DNA from: Rhizophagus sp. LPA8_4_AMF
Taxonomy: Eukaryota > Glomeromycota > Glomeromycetes > Glomerales > Glomeraceae
NCBI GenBank assembly: GCA_021464525.1
Contig: JADRCO010000320.1
Span: 1-37,823 of the forward strand
Direction: 5' to 3'
DNA length: 37,823 nucleotides
The notes beneath the pieces were generated by a model, which did no database searches, was not told where the DNA came from, and saw only the letters and a program-made list of their open reading frames with translations. Positions 1 through 10,892 of this stretch are shown piece after piece. The position numbers were made by a program, and so were the translations under genes. The stretch's first letter is position 1. Every line of letters begins with the position of its first letter.

Positions 1-209
1 ACGAAATGACTATAAAATTATTGAAGTTTAAAAATTCCGTATAAATTAATTTTTCCGTATACATTCCGTATATATAAATTTTTTTGAAAAAATGCTCGAA
101 AATGAATTGTGTATTAAATATACGGAATTGTTATACGGAATCTTTAAAACCGTATGATAATTGTATATAAATCGTATCATTTCCGTATATGGATTTTTTA
201 TAGGGTGTG
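1..209. mobile_element. Probable terminal part of a DNA transposon
   Basis: Six copies of the 8-mer TCCGTATA or its reverse complement occur in about 200 bases (near 36, 54, 65, 119, 132 and 182), in both orientations. Near-copies (ACCGTATG, ATCGTATC) occur near 148 and 171. The block ends at about 209 with ATAGGGTGTG; read on the minus strand, the end begins CACACCCTAT. Dense short subterminal repeats next to a CAC-type end are typical of CACTA-like and some other cut-and-paste transposons, where the transposase binds them. The rest of the element would lie left of the window, so neither the second inverted repeat nor the target duplication can be seen. The superfamily is inferred. Confidence 0.35.
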
Positions 210-1520
210 TATACTTACAAATATTAATTAGTGTAATGAGTAATCAATAAGGATACGATGCTTGATATCTATTTATAATTCTAAGTTGTAACTTTAACAA
301 GGTTATCTTAAAAATAAGACTATCATAGCATTGGTATAAGATTGAGAGAATTTCCTTTTCTGATACAATAATGTAAATTATCTGAGCCTATTTATCTAAG
401 CAATTTCTATATAATGTTAGTAATTCTTATTTAACCTCTGATTCTCTGCTTATTTGCTTTTTAATATAAAATAAAAAAAAACAATGTTAAAAAAAAAAAA
501 ATATGTTAAGAAAAAGCAAAAGGAAAGAAATAAACCATAAAAACATTGTATTAAGGTGCAGAAAGTCATAGATATTAAATGAGATCCCTATGAATTAAAT
601 AAAGGAAGGTAAAGCCGAATCAGAATTACGCAATCCAACCGAAGGAATACTAATTCGTAATTAATTTTATTATTCTTTTTTTTTTGCATTAAAAAGTAAA
701 TAGAAACTAATAAGCAAAATTTGAATTTGAAATTAGGATCACTTTATAAGGGTCGCTCATTCTAGAAAAAGGATATTGTTTTATTTTTCCATCATGCATG
801 TTTGCTTCTTGATAATATGATAATTTAATTTGTTTATCTACAGAAAAAACTTTTTACAGAGGATTAATATTTTCTGATTTACTTTTTTATAATGAGATTT
901 GTCGTTTCATTGCAAAAGGAAATGGCCTAAAACATATCAATTTTAATTTTTATAAACTCATTATATCACAAAAAAGCAATAAATTTGATTGGAAAGTAAA
1001 TAAACCACTTTTTCTGAGACTTTAGTTCATAAAAAAAATACACGTGAAAATATCAAATTTTAAGTGTCAGGCTTATAACTAAAAGTAAAAAATTATTAAC
1101 AAAAAATAATTTTCTATATTAGAGTCTCACCAGCATTAAACAATGTAATTTACATAAATACATATTATTTCCTTTACTCATAATGAATATAATGATATCA
1201 TATATGATATAATATGAATTAATCTTTTATGGATATGTATGAATACTCCGGCGATAATACTAAGATAACATTTGAGTATATTGCCCATATTAAGGGTTTC
1301 AAAAAAAGGTTTCAAAGATAAAGTTTTAATATACGAATATAGATAATGTTCTAATTGTTTATTGACAGAAAACAGTAATAATTGCATGGTATAAAATTGT
1401 AGTCTTTATCAAATGGTTGATTTTAATTTCGTCATATAATTAAATAATAACAAGATAATCTTTATTTACCACACTAAAGTACATGATTTAATTCCATTTT
1501 CTATTTTTCTTCCAATCCTC
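210..1520. other. AT-rich spacer, no gene recognised
   Basis: No convincing reading frame, splice pattern or RNA gene was seen. The longest frame (minus strand, 1178-1387) has the composition expected of AT-rich non-coding DNA. Poly-A and poly-T runs are frequent. Confidence 0.5.
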
Positions 1521-2165
1521 TTAGTACGTTCTGATTTCAAGGGTCTTGAAAGTTAATGATGACACAACAATCTTGGGAGGTGTATGATGTTCACCTTCAT
1601 CATCGAAATCATCAAAATTATCAAGATTAACGTTACTCTTCATATTTATTACGCCAAAGTCTGTCTAACAATAGCTTTGGTACATAATATTTCTTTCAAT
1701 ACATAAGCAAGTAATTTTGAATTAGTTAAATGTCCAAGCAACTAGAACCTTTCTATGTTGGATACGAGAAATATATTCCTTTAGGTAATCCACCTAAATG
1801 ACCTGAATTCCATTATTAGCTTCATTAAGAATATTGATCACTTGCAATTTTTCCTACTAGACCTTCATATGCAATAGTAGCTGCGCTATCATGTTCTTCA
1901 ACATCTTAGATACAACAGAACTAATAAATTTTTATGGGCAATAAAATAAATGGTTTTACAGCATTTAATATGATTAGTCTTAAGAATGGGTTGATCTTTA
2001 TTTTCAGTTTTTGTTTTCATATTAGTTTAAATAAGCAAACTACCTAATCACCTAAAAACAAGGCGGTCATTATTCGTACACCTTCACCTGTAATAATCAT
2101 GATCTATTGTACAACCACGTTAAGCGATTTATTAATTTTATTGTACCATTCGTTGCAAAATGAAA
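1521..2165 (-). pseudogene. Decayed coding-like relics, family not recognised
   Basis: On the minus strand an ATG frame from 1643 to a stop at 1521 encodes 40 residues with an acidic stretch (DNFDDFDDEGE) followed by PPKIVVSSLTFKT. Further upstream on the same strand are short open stretches in different frames, such as EEHDSAATIAYEGLVGKIAS (about 1835-1900) and ITGEGVRIMTALFLGD (about 2050-2100), each broken by stops. Their amino-acid composition is more protein-like than that of the surrounding AT-rich DNA. I read them as remains of one or more old genes or transposons. No family is assigned, and they could be chance frames. Confidence 0.22.
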
Positions 2166-2447
2166 GTTAAATGACAAACTAGCTCAACTATCTAGAAGGG
2201 ATTGATTAGAAAGTGAGAAAATGCACTCTTTACCATCAGTCTGCAAAGAACTTCATAACAACACGCACATGTATTCTTTAATATTTCATTTTATGCACAT
2301 GTAAGATTGAAATTATGCTACTGTTATCTTCAAATTTGACTCATGATCCTACCACACAAAATAATCCCCTTCATTAAGCGAGGTAAGAGAAAATAAAAGA
2401 AAATAAAAAGAAAGATGCGAACATTTCAAAAATTTCTTTTATTTATG

Positions 2448-2693
2448 TTATTTAATTTTCATTTTCGCGGTAAAATTATTAACATTATTGTAGATCGTCC
2501 AATATGTTTTACTACAAGGGAGGGAAGGGAGCACGAATAACAAAAGTAGGGTATGAATAACAGCTTTAATAAGTACATCTATATCTGGGAAAATCCCTTT
2601 TTTAAGGAAATAATATATAGAAAATGGTGATGGAACAATAAGGAAAAAAAGTATTAATTTAAAAATAGTATTTATACAGATTGAAGATAGCAA
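2448..2693 (-). pseudogene. Small hydrophobic membrane-protein fragment, possibly Pmp3-like, no start codon
   Basis: This open frame of about 81 codons has two hydrophobic segments separated by a short polar turn. The order PSPFSIYYFLKKG, then a DIDVLIK segment, then a hydrophobic helix, then TYWTIYNN resembles the two-helix layout of Pmp3/UPF0057 proteolipids (PP-x-AVFLKKG, DFLINILLT, HALY). The usual PP pair is replaced by PSP, so the assignment is tentative. There is no ATG: an in-frame TAA lies three codons before the first TTG, and no splice acceptor is visible close upstream. The copy therefore looks 5'-truncated. A longer hydrophilic tail (NNFTAKMKIK) follows the second helix. Confidence 0.33.
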
Positions 2694-2941
2694 ATGAATT
2701 TATTTATATTAGTTTGGTAGTAATTATGCTTAACTAAGTTAAAACAAATTTCTTGTAAATAATAATCTGATAAGTTAATAAAATTCTTTTTTAAATTTTT
2801 TATATATGATAAATTTTAGTAAATTCATATCTTTCTTCTATTAAAATCACGACGCAAATTCTTCATTAAATTTCTTCATTTCTTATTTAAATAAAATCAA
2901 CCATCAACACATATTCAAGAAGTGCTTAGCCCACCCAAATA

Positions 2942-3416
2942 TTAATTTGATTGCAAGTTTTGCCCACCCACCGACCCTAAATTCATTTCATTTTCGATTT
3001 GAATTTTTTGTAGTTCTAATGAGCGAACTTTGGCTGCTCTTTCCCTCAATTCAAGCTTACGTTCTTCGAGAGCCAAAGTTCACTCTTCATTTTCAATGCT
3101 TTTATTATCATGCTTGTTAATATTTTTAAATTGTTGGGATTTTCCACAAATAATTGGACTTTTTTGAATCTTCCTAAAATATCAAGAACAAGGCAAGCCA
3201 GTAATGGCCAGGAAAGTATTTCCTTCGCATAGGATAAGCCGGTTTGTCATTCTGCCAAAGTGTAAGTTTAATTGGGGAAGGTAAATAACCGATTTCTCTT
3301 GAAGAATCAGTAGACCCCAATAGAAAAACTTCCACTTCAATAAAATTACTTACTCTTTTTGAGTTCAAAAGCTCTCTAGCTTTCTTTATTTTTTTCTTTG
3401 AATTTGATTCTTGCAA
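2942..3416 (-). pseudogene. Broken gene fragment with C-terminal coiled coil
   Basis: The upstream part is an 80-codon frame (3416-3174) containing LLNSKRVSNFIEVEVFLLGS and PSPIKLTLWQNDKPAYPMRR. It ends at a TAG, and the coding-like signal continues in another frame (RKIQKSPIICGKSQQF). That second frame has an in-frame TGA at 3080-3082. Beyond it is a strongly heptad-like segment (LALEERKLELRERAAKV and LELQKIQIENE), ending at a TAA at 2942-2944. Coiled-coil tails of this type are common at the C-terminus of Myb/SANT-like or transposon-associated DNA-binding proteins, but no DNA-binding domain is seen here. At least one frameshift and one stop separate the pieces. Confidence 0.4.
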
Positions 3417-3559
3417 AAGAATACTTAGGTACCTGTAAAAGGCCCAATGTGCAATATTCTTTTGACAATGTTCGATGTTATTTAATGCCCACCCGTCAAA
3501 GTCAACGAGGGACCAATGCTTTGACTTTCGTTTGAAAAATTTAAGATATTTTTCGTTTC

Positions 3560-4235
3560 CATATCTTATTTATGTTATAAATTATATTTGGAATTTGAGA
3601 AAAAAAAGTGCGAAAGGTAGGGTATTTATATTATAAATCTCAATCAAATTCTTGCGGGAAATTATTATTTCCATATTAAGAATTTTTTACGATCCGACGA
3701 TTAATTAGTAATAGTCACGTAATTTGGTTGGAGTGATAAATAATTATAATAATCATCTATAGTCGCGTTTATTAATAATCATATCTTTTACTATTAAATA
3801 ATTTAAATAATTGAACTTCCGATGCAATTTACGCGCGGAAAATTATTTTTAAAGAATTTTTTTATGATCCGATGATTAATCAATATTCCCAATACATCTA
3901 ATAGTTCACTATAGTCGCGTTTATCTATTAAATAATTGCACAACACATAATTTACTCAGCAAATTTTTAAATGGTTTAATTATTGCCACATTAAGAAATT
4001 TTTTATGATCCGATGATTAATTACCAATATCTACAATAATTATTAACAATTTATATTATTTACACAAAAAGGACGCGCTAACAATATACTAATCCACGTC
4101 CCATTATAAACGGTAGCTAATCGGATTGCTGCCGAAGATGTAACTTTTTTTTAGTAATGCAGTATATTCATTTATAAACAAATCTAAATAATTGAACCCA
4201 CGAGACTACGACACAATAATTTACTCACTTTTTTG
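3560..4235. repeat. Degenerate long-unit tandem repeat
   Basis: Three copies of a block built around AAGAATTTTTTATGATCCGA and GATTAATTA lie near 3680, 3855 and 3985. The linked block CTATAGTCGCGTTTAT occurs near 3758 and 3910, and the linked block AATAATTGAAC occurs near 3808 and 4187. The block order is kept between copies, so this is a decayed tandem array with a unit of about 130-170 bases rather than unrelated simple repeats. No reading frame is associated with it. Confidence 0.55.
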
Positions 4236-4885
4236 ATAAAAATAAAGGACATGCGTTGAAATTTTGTGGCTATATGGAACTTGATTATTGAATAACTACT
4301 CGTCCCGGGATGTGTTGGATTTAAAAAAAAGATTATTCCATAATTTTCGTTCTAGTCACGTGAGTCACGTGATCAAATTGTGAATTTTAACTGGGTAAGA
4401 TTGTTACATAAAATCGATATTTTGTCGGTCACATTTTTTTTTAAAACATCGATAATACGTAGATCCAATTTTAAATTTTTTTTCATTAATTAACCTGTGC
4501 ATTAGGTCGGGTCAGGGATCAGGTTACATAAATGTTAACCTGCGTATTTATTTAATTTGACTTCTATATTCAGGTCAAGTTCAATTATATCCTCAACCCC
4601 AACTCGACCCTCCTGGATCACTATTATATAAGAAAAATGCCTCCTAATGTAACCTAAATTTTAAATTTTTACACAGTATACAGTTATTTATAGGAATTTT
4701 TGAATACAAAAAGTAAAACTATTGATGTATGTGGGATATAAATATAGATTTCACAAAATAATATTCTGTAAACTTTATCTAAATTGCATCAGTTTTAGTA
4801 TGTTTTCCTATTTAAATAAAAAAAAAAGAATTTAAAATTGTCGTGATATAACCCTAAGCATCATTATTGTACATAAATAAATATT
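4236..4885. other. Intergenic spacer downstream of the kinase gene
   Basis: No gene is seen. Two CACGTG palindromes lie close together near 4355-4370 (GTCACGTGAGTCACGTGATC). They sit downstream of the adjacent gene, so a promoter role is not supported. A GC-richer patch near 4505-4620 (GGTCGGGTCAGGGATCAGG) may be transposon debris. Confidence 0.4.
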
Positions 4886-7336
4886 TTACTTACTATCGAC
4901 GTTTTGGGTATCGATCATTAATTCTTCATTATTACGTTTTCTCGAAGAATTTAAAGGTGCAATTGAGCTTTGAACATCGGAATTTATATTTTGTATAAAT
5001 GAACTAAAATATCATAATTAAAAATTTTCATTTGCAAATATATATTATTCATAAATTTTTTTGATTATAAATAGTTACCTTTGAATATTATTCATATTAA
5101 TATCATAATCATATTCTTTTGTAATGTACTCTAAAAATAAGAAATAAAAGATATTTTAAATTAATATAAATATAATAAGTTCATAAGTTTCATACAACCA
5201 TTATCATACGATATACCTTTTGTAATATTAGGTGTAACCATTGGAGATGAAGTTGTAGTTGAAGATTTACAAATTAAAGAACTTAATTCCCTACTCGTAT
5301 AAATTGCTTTTGAATGAGATTTTTCGCTAAATCCAGGTCCAAGTTTTTTTGATCGTATTAATTCCATTCTTTTTTCTTCAGCTTGGTTAAAAATTTCTAC
5401 AAATTCAGGTGCAATATCAAAACCATCATAAATTGTATAAGAAGTTTCATCAAACCATTTTATAACAAAACTCCAAAATTCATCAATAGTTGGTCTTTTT
5501 GCAGGAATAGATTCCCAACATTTTTTCATTAAATTAGCATAACATTCAGGGGTATCATTTGTAATTTCAGGACGTTTTCCATCAATAATTTCAAAAATAA
5601 GACTAGCATCATGTTCAATATTAGCAAAAGGTTTACAACCTGTTGTAAGTTCCCACCTAATCATACCTAAGCTATATACATCAGATTCTTTTGAAAATTT
5701 AATACCTTTAAATACTTCTGGTGCAATATAAGGTATTACTCCATATATTTCATTATTTAGTAAAGTATTAACGGGTTGTGATAACCCTAAATCACCAATT
5801 TTCCAATCTCCTAGTTTCATTTCATGATCTGATAATAAAATATTTCCACTATGTAAATCTCGATGTACAAAATTAATTTTATGGATTTGCATAAGTCTAA
5901 AAAATAAAAAAAAATTTAGCAATTAGAAAATAAAATATAGATAACAAATTAGAAATATAGATACCCAAGTGAAACATAGCGTAAAATACTTAATTTGACC
6001 TTCCATGAAACATCTACAAAATTATTTTGCAAATAATCATATAAATTTCCTCCATTTGCATATTCCATTACCAACATATACGCTTTTGTTTTAGGATCTT
6101 ATGTGATACCATAACAATTAATCACAGAATACCAATTGTTTAATTGATAAAGTGATTTCAACTAAAGTATAAATAAATTAAATAAATAAATTAATTTTGA
6201 TTAGGTTGCAAGAATATACTAATTTTAAGTATTACCTCATTTAAAAAATATATACTGATATTTTGTGAATCAAGTAATTCTTTTATAACAACATCTGTAT
6301 CCTTCATACCGACTCTGTAAGTTGCTTTATGAATAATACTAAATCCTCCTTCAGCTATTTTCTCTAAATTTTTGATTTGGAAATGGAAATGAGGAATCCA
6401 CTTTATTTCTCGTCCTTCTAGTTTACTTAAATACAACAAGTTTCTAATAAATCCATATGTATTCAATGGATTTAAATTTGTATTATTATCTAAATAATTA
6501 GAAATTGGCTGGAAATTATTGTAATTTATTTTTGTAGAAACAATAAATTCATCAATAATACAATTTCCACTGATCATATTTGTAATATCAATATTAATAG
6601 GTGATAATTTTTTGCATTTAATACATTGAGTTTGATTTGTAATTCCAAAAATAATATTGATTGTTAAACAATATCTACATCCAGTACAAATTGTAAAGCA
6701 ATGTGAACACCATCTTTGACAATATAATTCTATATTTAATTCTGAATTTTGGTGTATATATTCTAGTTTTCGTGAACATACAACACACTCATCATAAATA
6801 TCCCACCATGGTAAATATAGAATTGGAATGGACTTTTTGGTTAAAGTTGATTCAACCCATCCAGAAGAAATCTGATAATAATCCGGACTATAACCAAACG
6901 ATTGCAACATGATTTCACATAATTGACAGGTTGTTTTACTATGATTATTATGAGTGCAATTCCTTGATAAATAGTAATTATTAAATGATGAAGTATTTGG
7001 GATTACTTGTTTAAAATATGAAACCTCAGAACAGTTTTCACACCATTCTTGTATGTTCGTTGAATCAAATCCATTTCTGGTCATTCCATGTTCAGTACAC
7101 TGAATATTATTGGTAATTATATATATATCCAAGCATGTGTTATTGCCTGTTGTATATCGAGTATACCAAAATAGACAATTTTTGCAATATTTTTGTTCGA
7201 ATTTAAGTGTCTTGGAGTATTCGTTTCCACAATAATTACATTTATTCTCATCATTGTCAAAAGGAATAAATAAAACAGGTACAGGACTAGATTTTAATTT
7301 TGGTGTTGGATCAAATGAATTGATATATGTGTCCAT
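4886..7336 (-). CDS. TKL-type protein kinase with Cys-rich N-terminus; one in-frame stop (probable pseudogene or null allele)
   Basis: Five exons are supported by GT-AG junctions with consistent phase: 7336-6236, 6161-5965, 5896-5217, 5130-5079 and 5003-4886. They give 716 codons including the stop. Residues 1-300 carry repeated CxxC pairs (C33/C36, C51/C54 and further clusters near 186-243) that probably bind zinc. The kinase domain starts near residue 320, with a Gly-rich loop at 328-338 (AEGGFSIIHKA), K352 in VVIK, HRDLHSGN at 444-451, DLG in place of DFG at 468-470 and APE at 491-493. The Ser/Asn-rich tail ends NVDSK. Codon 388 (bases 6099-6101, TAA) interrupts YGIT-DPKTKAY just before the hinge, where relatives usually have Q, K or R. 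The remainder is intact, so the break is recent, allelic or a sequencing error. The start is the first ATG of a long open exon. Confidence 0.85.
6099..6101 (-). other. In-frame TAA in kinase exon 2
   Basis: The stop falls inside an otherwise intact 197-base exon with good splice sites on both sides. The residues on each side (YGIT and DPKTKAYMLVMEY) are the normal kinase sequence. One C-to-T change from CAA (Gln) would produce it. Confidence 0.85.
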
Positions 7337-7466
7337 AGTTTTGAAATAAGTTTAACAAAGCATTGAATATGAGAATTCTATATAGAAAATTGTTGTAGTA
7401 CTGCAACGTGCCGCAAGTGGTAATAGTACGTTTTACAATTTAGTAGTTTCACTAATTAAAGTAAAT
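7337..7466. promoter_or_regulatory. Short divergent intergenic region upstream of the kinase
   Basis: These 130 bases separate the kinase start codon (minus strand) from a small plus-strand ATG frame at 7467. If both are transcribed the promoter is shared. No specific element was recognised. Confidence 0.25.
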
Positions 7467-7664
7467 ATGGATACGAAAAAGGAAAAGTCTAAACTAAAAA
7501 CATTAGTAAATCAACGTCAAAACATGGACGATCGGCATCTTAAAGAGGATATTGGTCAAAGACAAAATTTTGTGTATCGTTACGTTACTTTTCGTTATCG
7601 ATCTTGGCTTGTCATAGACGACCACCTGAGACATTTAAATATTTTTGCAAAAATTGTGGGATAG
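7467..7664 (+). CDS. Small hypothetical protein, 65 residues
   Basis: This ATG frame is rich in Lys, Arg and Asp, with a charged first half (MDTKKEKSKLKTLVNQRQ) and an aromatic, basic middle (FVYRYVTFRYRSW). It is divergent from the neighbouring kinase. No domain is recognised and no further exon was found downstream. Its composition is less AT-driven than that of random frames nearby, which is the only reason for listing it. It could be the 5' remnant of a larger gene. Confidence 0.25.
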   Translation: MDTKKEKSKLKTLVNQRQNMDDRHLKEDIGQRQNFVYRYVTFRYRSWLVIDDHLRHLNIFAKIVG

Positions 7665-8636
7665 CGAGTTTAAATTAACTTGAAAAATAAATGTCACTTA
7701 TAGTAGATAAGAAATTCAAAACAATTGAATATTTTATTATTCTGTGTTTTTTTATTATTAATAAAATTATCTGATTTTTTCATCAATTATCTCAGATTTT
7801 TTGTTCAAGAATTTAAATAATCAATTATGCCGAATATTATAAAATAATAGAATGTTTTTACGATTAAATTTTAATTTTTTCATCAAAATTGTATGGTAAA
7901 TTTAATTTTTTCACCAAAAAAAAAAAAATAATAATAAAAATAAAAACAGTACATAAAAGTCAATAAAAATCACTAATCCTCTTATTATGTTTAGAAATTA
8001 TATGATTTTTTCTTATAGTATTGTATGGTCAAGATTAAAAGAAATAAATATTACTTATATGGTAATTTTTTGCATTGATGATTAGCTTATTAGAATTTTT
8101 TTATTAAGTTATTCATCGGCATTAATTATACACTAATGGATTTTTTTTGTCAATTACTCCGCCGTATAAAAAAGTATAAAAAAGTATAAATCCATCGGTG
8201 TCTGTTAATCATGGATATCTGCTTTCCTCCCTTTGGTGATTTTGAATATTAAAAAATTAAAAAAAAAATGATAAAAATTGAATATTAAAATTAATTTACT
8301 ATTAACTAATAAAATAAAAACAGCAACAGTGATATTATTAAATTAAAATATATAAAAGATTGATAGTTTATCATTACCAACAAAAAAAAGAAATAACAAA
8401 TAAAAAGTTTTCTTTGCTAAGTTGTTACGTCATTTAAACCGAAAGATGTGAAAAAAATGCAACCAGTAATATTTATAATTATAATTGGCAATAATATAAA
8501 AAAAAAAAAATAACTTTTCCGAGTAGCTAGGTAAGATGCAGCAAGAAATAATTTATTATTAGCTCCAAGTATCTCATATAATAGGAAATAATTCATTATT
8601 TTGGCCCATTCTACGCAGCAGTCGCAGCACCTTACC
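7665..8636. other. Gene-free AT-rich spacer
   Basis: No gene is seen. A(n)/T(n) runs are abundant. Near the right end, GGTAAGATGCAG (about 8531) and the imperfect inverse CAGCACCTTACC (about 8626) frame roughly 100 bases that include two related stretches (AGAAATAATTTATTATT and GGAAATAATTCATTATT). This may be a small inverted-repeat relic. Confidence 0.4.
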
Positions 8637-8668
8637 GGTCAAATTTATAGTGCCGACCCGAATTATTT
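8637..8668 (+). repeat. Left copy of a 32-bp inverted repeat pair
   Basis: The sequence begins GGTCAAATTTATAGTGCCG. It matches the reverse complement of 11627-11658 at 29 of 32 positions. Related AAATTTGGCC/GAATTAT blocks occur near 28150 and 29910, which suggests a dispersed repeat family. Confidence 0.55.
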
Positions 8669-10892
8669 GGGATAAATGTCCTTTTTTTGGGATGTCTATT
8701 TTATTTTTATTTATACGTAACCCTTTATGAAAATAAATATCACACAAATCCTTAAATACAACAGATACGGAAGAACGGATTCAGATTCCAGACTCTACAT
8801 TTGGGATCGGAATCTAAGTGGGTATGTTAAACGCTGCTCTGGCTTGCCATAGTTTAGAATGGTCCTAGGACATGCTTTTGAGAATTTAAGAAAATCAATT
8901 TAACCGAAAATTAAACAACGTCAACAAGCATCTATATAATTAAGAGAATTTTTCTGACATTAAGAATGGTCTCATATAAATATATTGAATTGCGTAACGT
9001 GAAACGCATGGTTTTTTCCTTATATAAATACTAACAAAAAAAAAAGTTTAGTAACACGCATTTCTTTATTAGTAATGTAAACTTTTATTTCTGCAGTAGA
9101 TTGTATCGCCGCAGGTATCCAGGCCATTTTTTTTCTCAGTTTTTTCTTTAATCCGATTTTTTTCTAATAGTAATTCTTTTCGGTTTGTTTTTTTCTAATG
9201 GCGTTGCTAAAACTCCCCACCATGAAAATTCACCTCATCTGGTTAATATTAACCTTATTTAAAAATATATACACTGTATAAAGATAAAAATTAATATGTC
9301 TATAAAGGATAAAATTAATTTTGTTATTTACGACTCGAAATGAATATTTTCGAAATAAATTTATACTAACATTAAATTTGTGTCAGAATTTTACTTATTA
9401 TAACGTATGTAAGATCCGGAATATTTAACAATTATACTGTATAAAGTATAGCAAAGATTTTTTTCTTGTACAAATTTTTTTCTTGACTCTATATTTTATG
9501 AAATGAATCCAGTATATTAAACGGACCTAGATTTTATTAATACGAGGAATATTCGAAAGAGGGATAATTAATACGAAATAAAGTAAATTAACTTACAGAT
9601 GTGAGATGTCATCATCTTTAATTTAAATATTACATAACTCATTGGCTCGTGATTACTCCGATATCAATTTGCTTTTCAATAGAAATTACTATTAGTATTT
9701 TATAGATTGTATAACGCATATCGGCCGCCCATAAGCACCCCATGATGAACTTTTTTGCCCTAATTTTATTATACAAGACTACGTCTAACCTATTGTCCCA
9801 CTATGTTGATCAATAGATCATGTCAAACCAACTGTCCCACCCCAAAATCAGCCGGGTTTAAAATCATTTAGTTTACTGGCTGCTATAGAAGTCAATTGTT
9901 ATGTTCCACATGATGGTATTTAATTGATCTACCCCAAAATTTTAGGGACTTCCTCTATTGGAAAATCTAATGGACACGTTTTAAGCGTTCTATTATTACA
10001 TTATTTATTTTGCTATTATTTTTACTTGTTTAATGGCCTATGATACGGTCATCCTTAGACCTTAGCTACTATTATCATAAGGTGTATATTGTTTATATGA
10101 TTAAATTCATAGTAATTTATTAACTTTTGTATTTAAATCAAGTAAAAAAATTATATAATTATATATGACAAATATAATTTAATTTTTTTTACCTATTAAT
10201 AAATGAAGTTTTTAATCGATTAATTAGTAAGTTAAATCATAAAAGAAGAATCAAATATAGTAAACAAATAAAACAAGATTACATTATACATTATATTTTG
10301 CCTGAATACGTGATTAGAAATCGAAGTATATATTTCATCGTTTATCATAATCATTTGACTTTCGTGAACCCGATCAAACAGTTTTCTTTTATATCGATGC
10401 TTTAATATCTCAATAAATCTTCATCCCTAAGTTATAATAGGGTCATGATTAGTGATAGTCGAATCTTTAAAAGGATATTTTTAAAAGAGGAACGATTAAA
10501 CTGATATCAAATTTCGAAGATTTGAATAGGCTATTGAACATTTGAATTTAAAGAGAATACATAGATGAATTAAAAAGAATCGAAGAATACGGTGATTTCA
10601 TACGAGGACTTTATAAGTACTAATTTTTCATGTTTATTATGATATTTTTTTAGTCAAAATAAAGATTTCATTGTTAATTTAATATATTGGTTTGACATTT
10701 GACGTGAAAAGCGCTTCTTAAGAACATATAGTCACATGCTGTTACCAATAATATTGACATTTTTAGCAGTAAAATCATATTATTTATAACATCATTATTT
10801 ACGATAAATAATATTATAATAAAGGATAATGGAAGAATATTATTCTTCTTACCATCATTTGTTCTCATTTTGACATCCTCGGTTATAAGTTA
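8669..10892. other. Gene-free region between repeats
   Basis: I see no coding frame with splice support. Near 9775-9850 there is a short direct repeat around GTCCCAC (CTATTGTCCCAC and CAACTGTCCCAC). The stretch is otherwise AT-rich with poly-T runs. The minus-strand frame at 10674-10868 is hydrophobic and probably fortuitous. Confidence 0.4.

Noticed and set aside
1521-1643. Assigning the PPKIVVSSLTFKT fragment to a family B DNA polymerase
   Set aside because: There is faint resemblance to one segment only, and the sequence that follows does not continue the match.
4354-4370. Two adjacent CACGTG palindromes as a bHLH-type promoter
   Set aside because: They lie downstream of the nearest gene, and no plus-strand gene starts nearby. 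Chance or repeat origin is as likely.
5897-5922. Methionine-like start upstream of kinase exon 3
   Set aside because: This is intron sequence. The TTTTTTAG acceptor joins exon 3 in phase to exon 2, giving the expected VSLG-LMQIHK.
6703-6912. Plus-strand 69-codon frame inside the kinase
   Set aside because: It lies opposite the well-supported first exon of the minus-strand kinase and shows no independent evidence.
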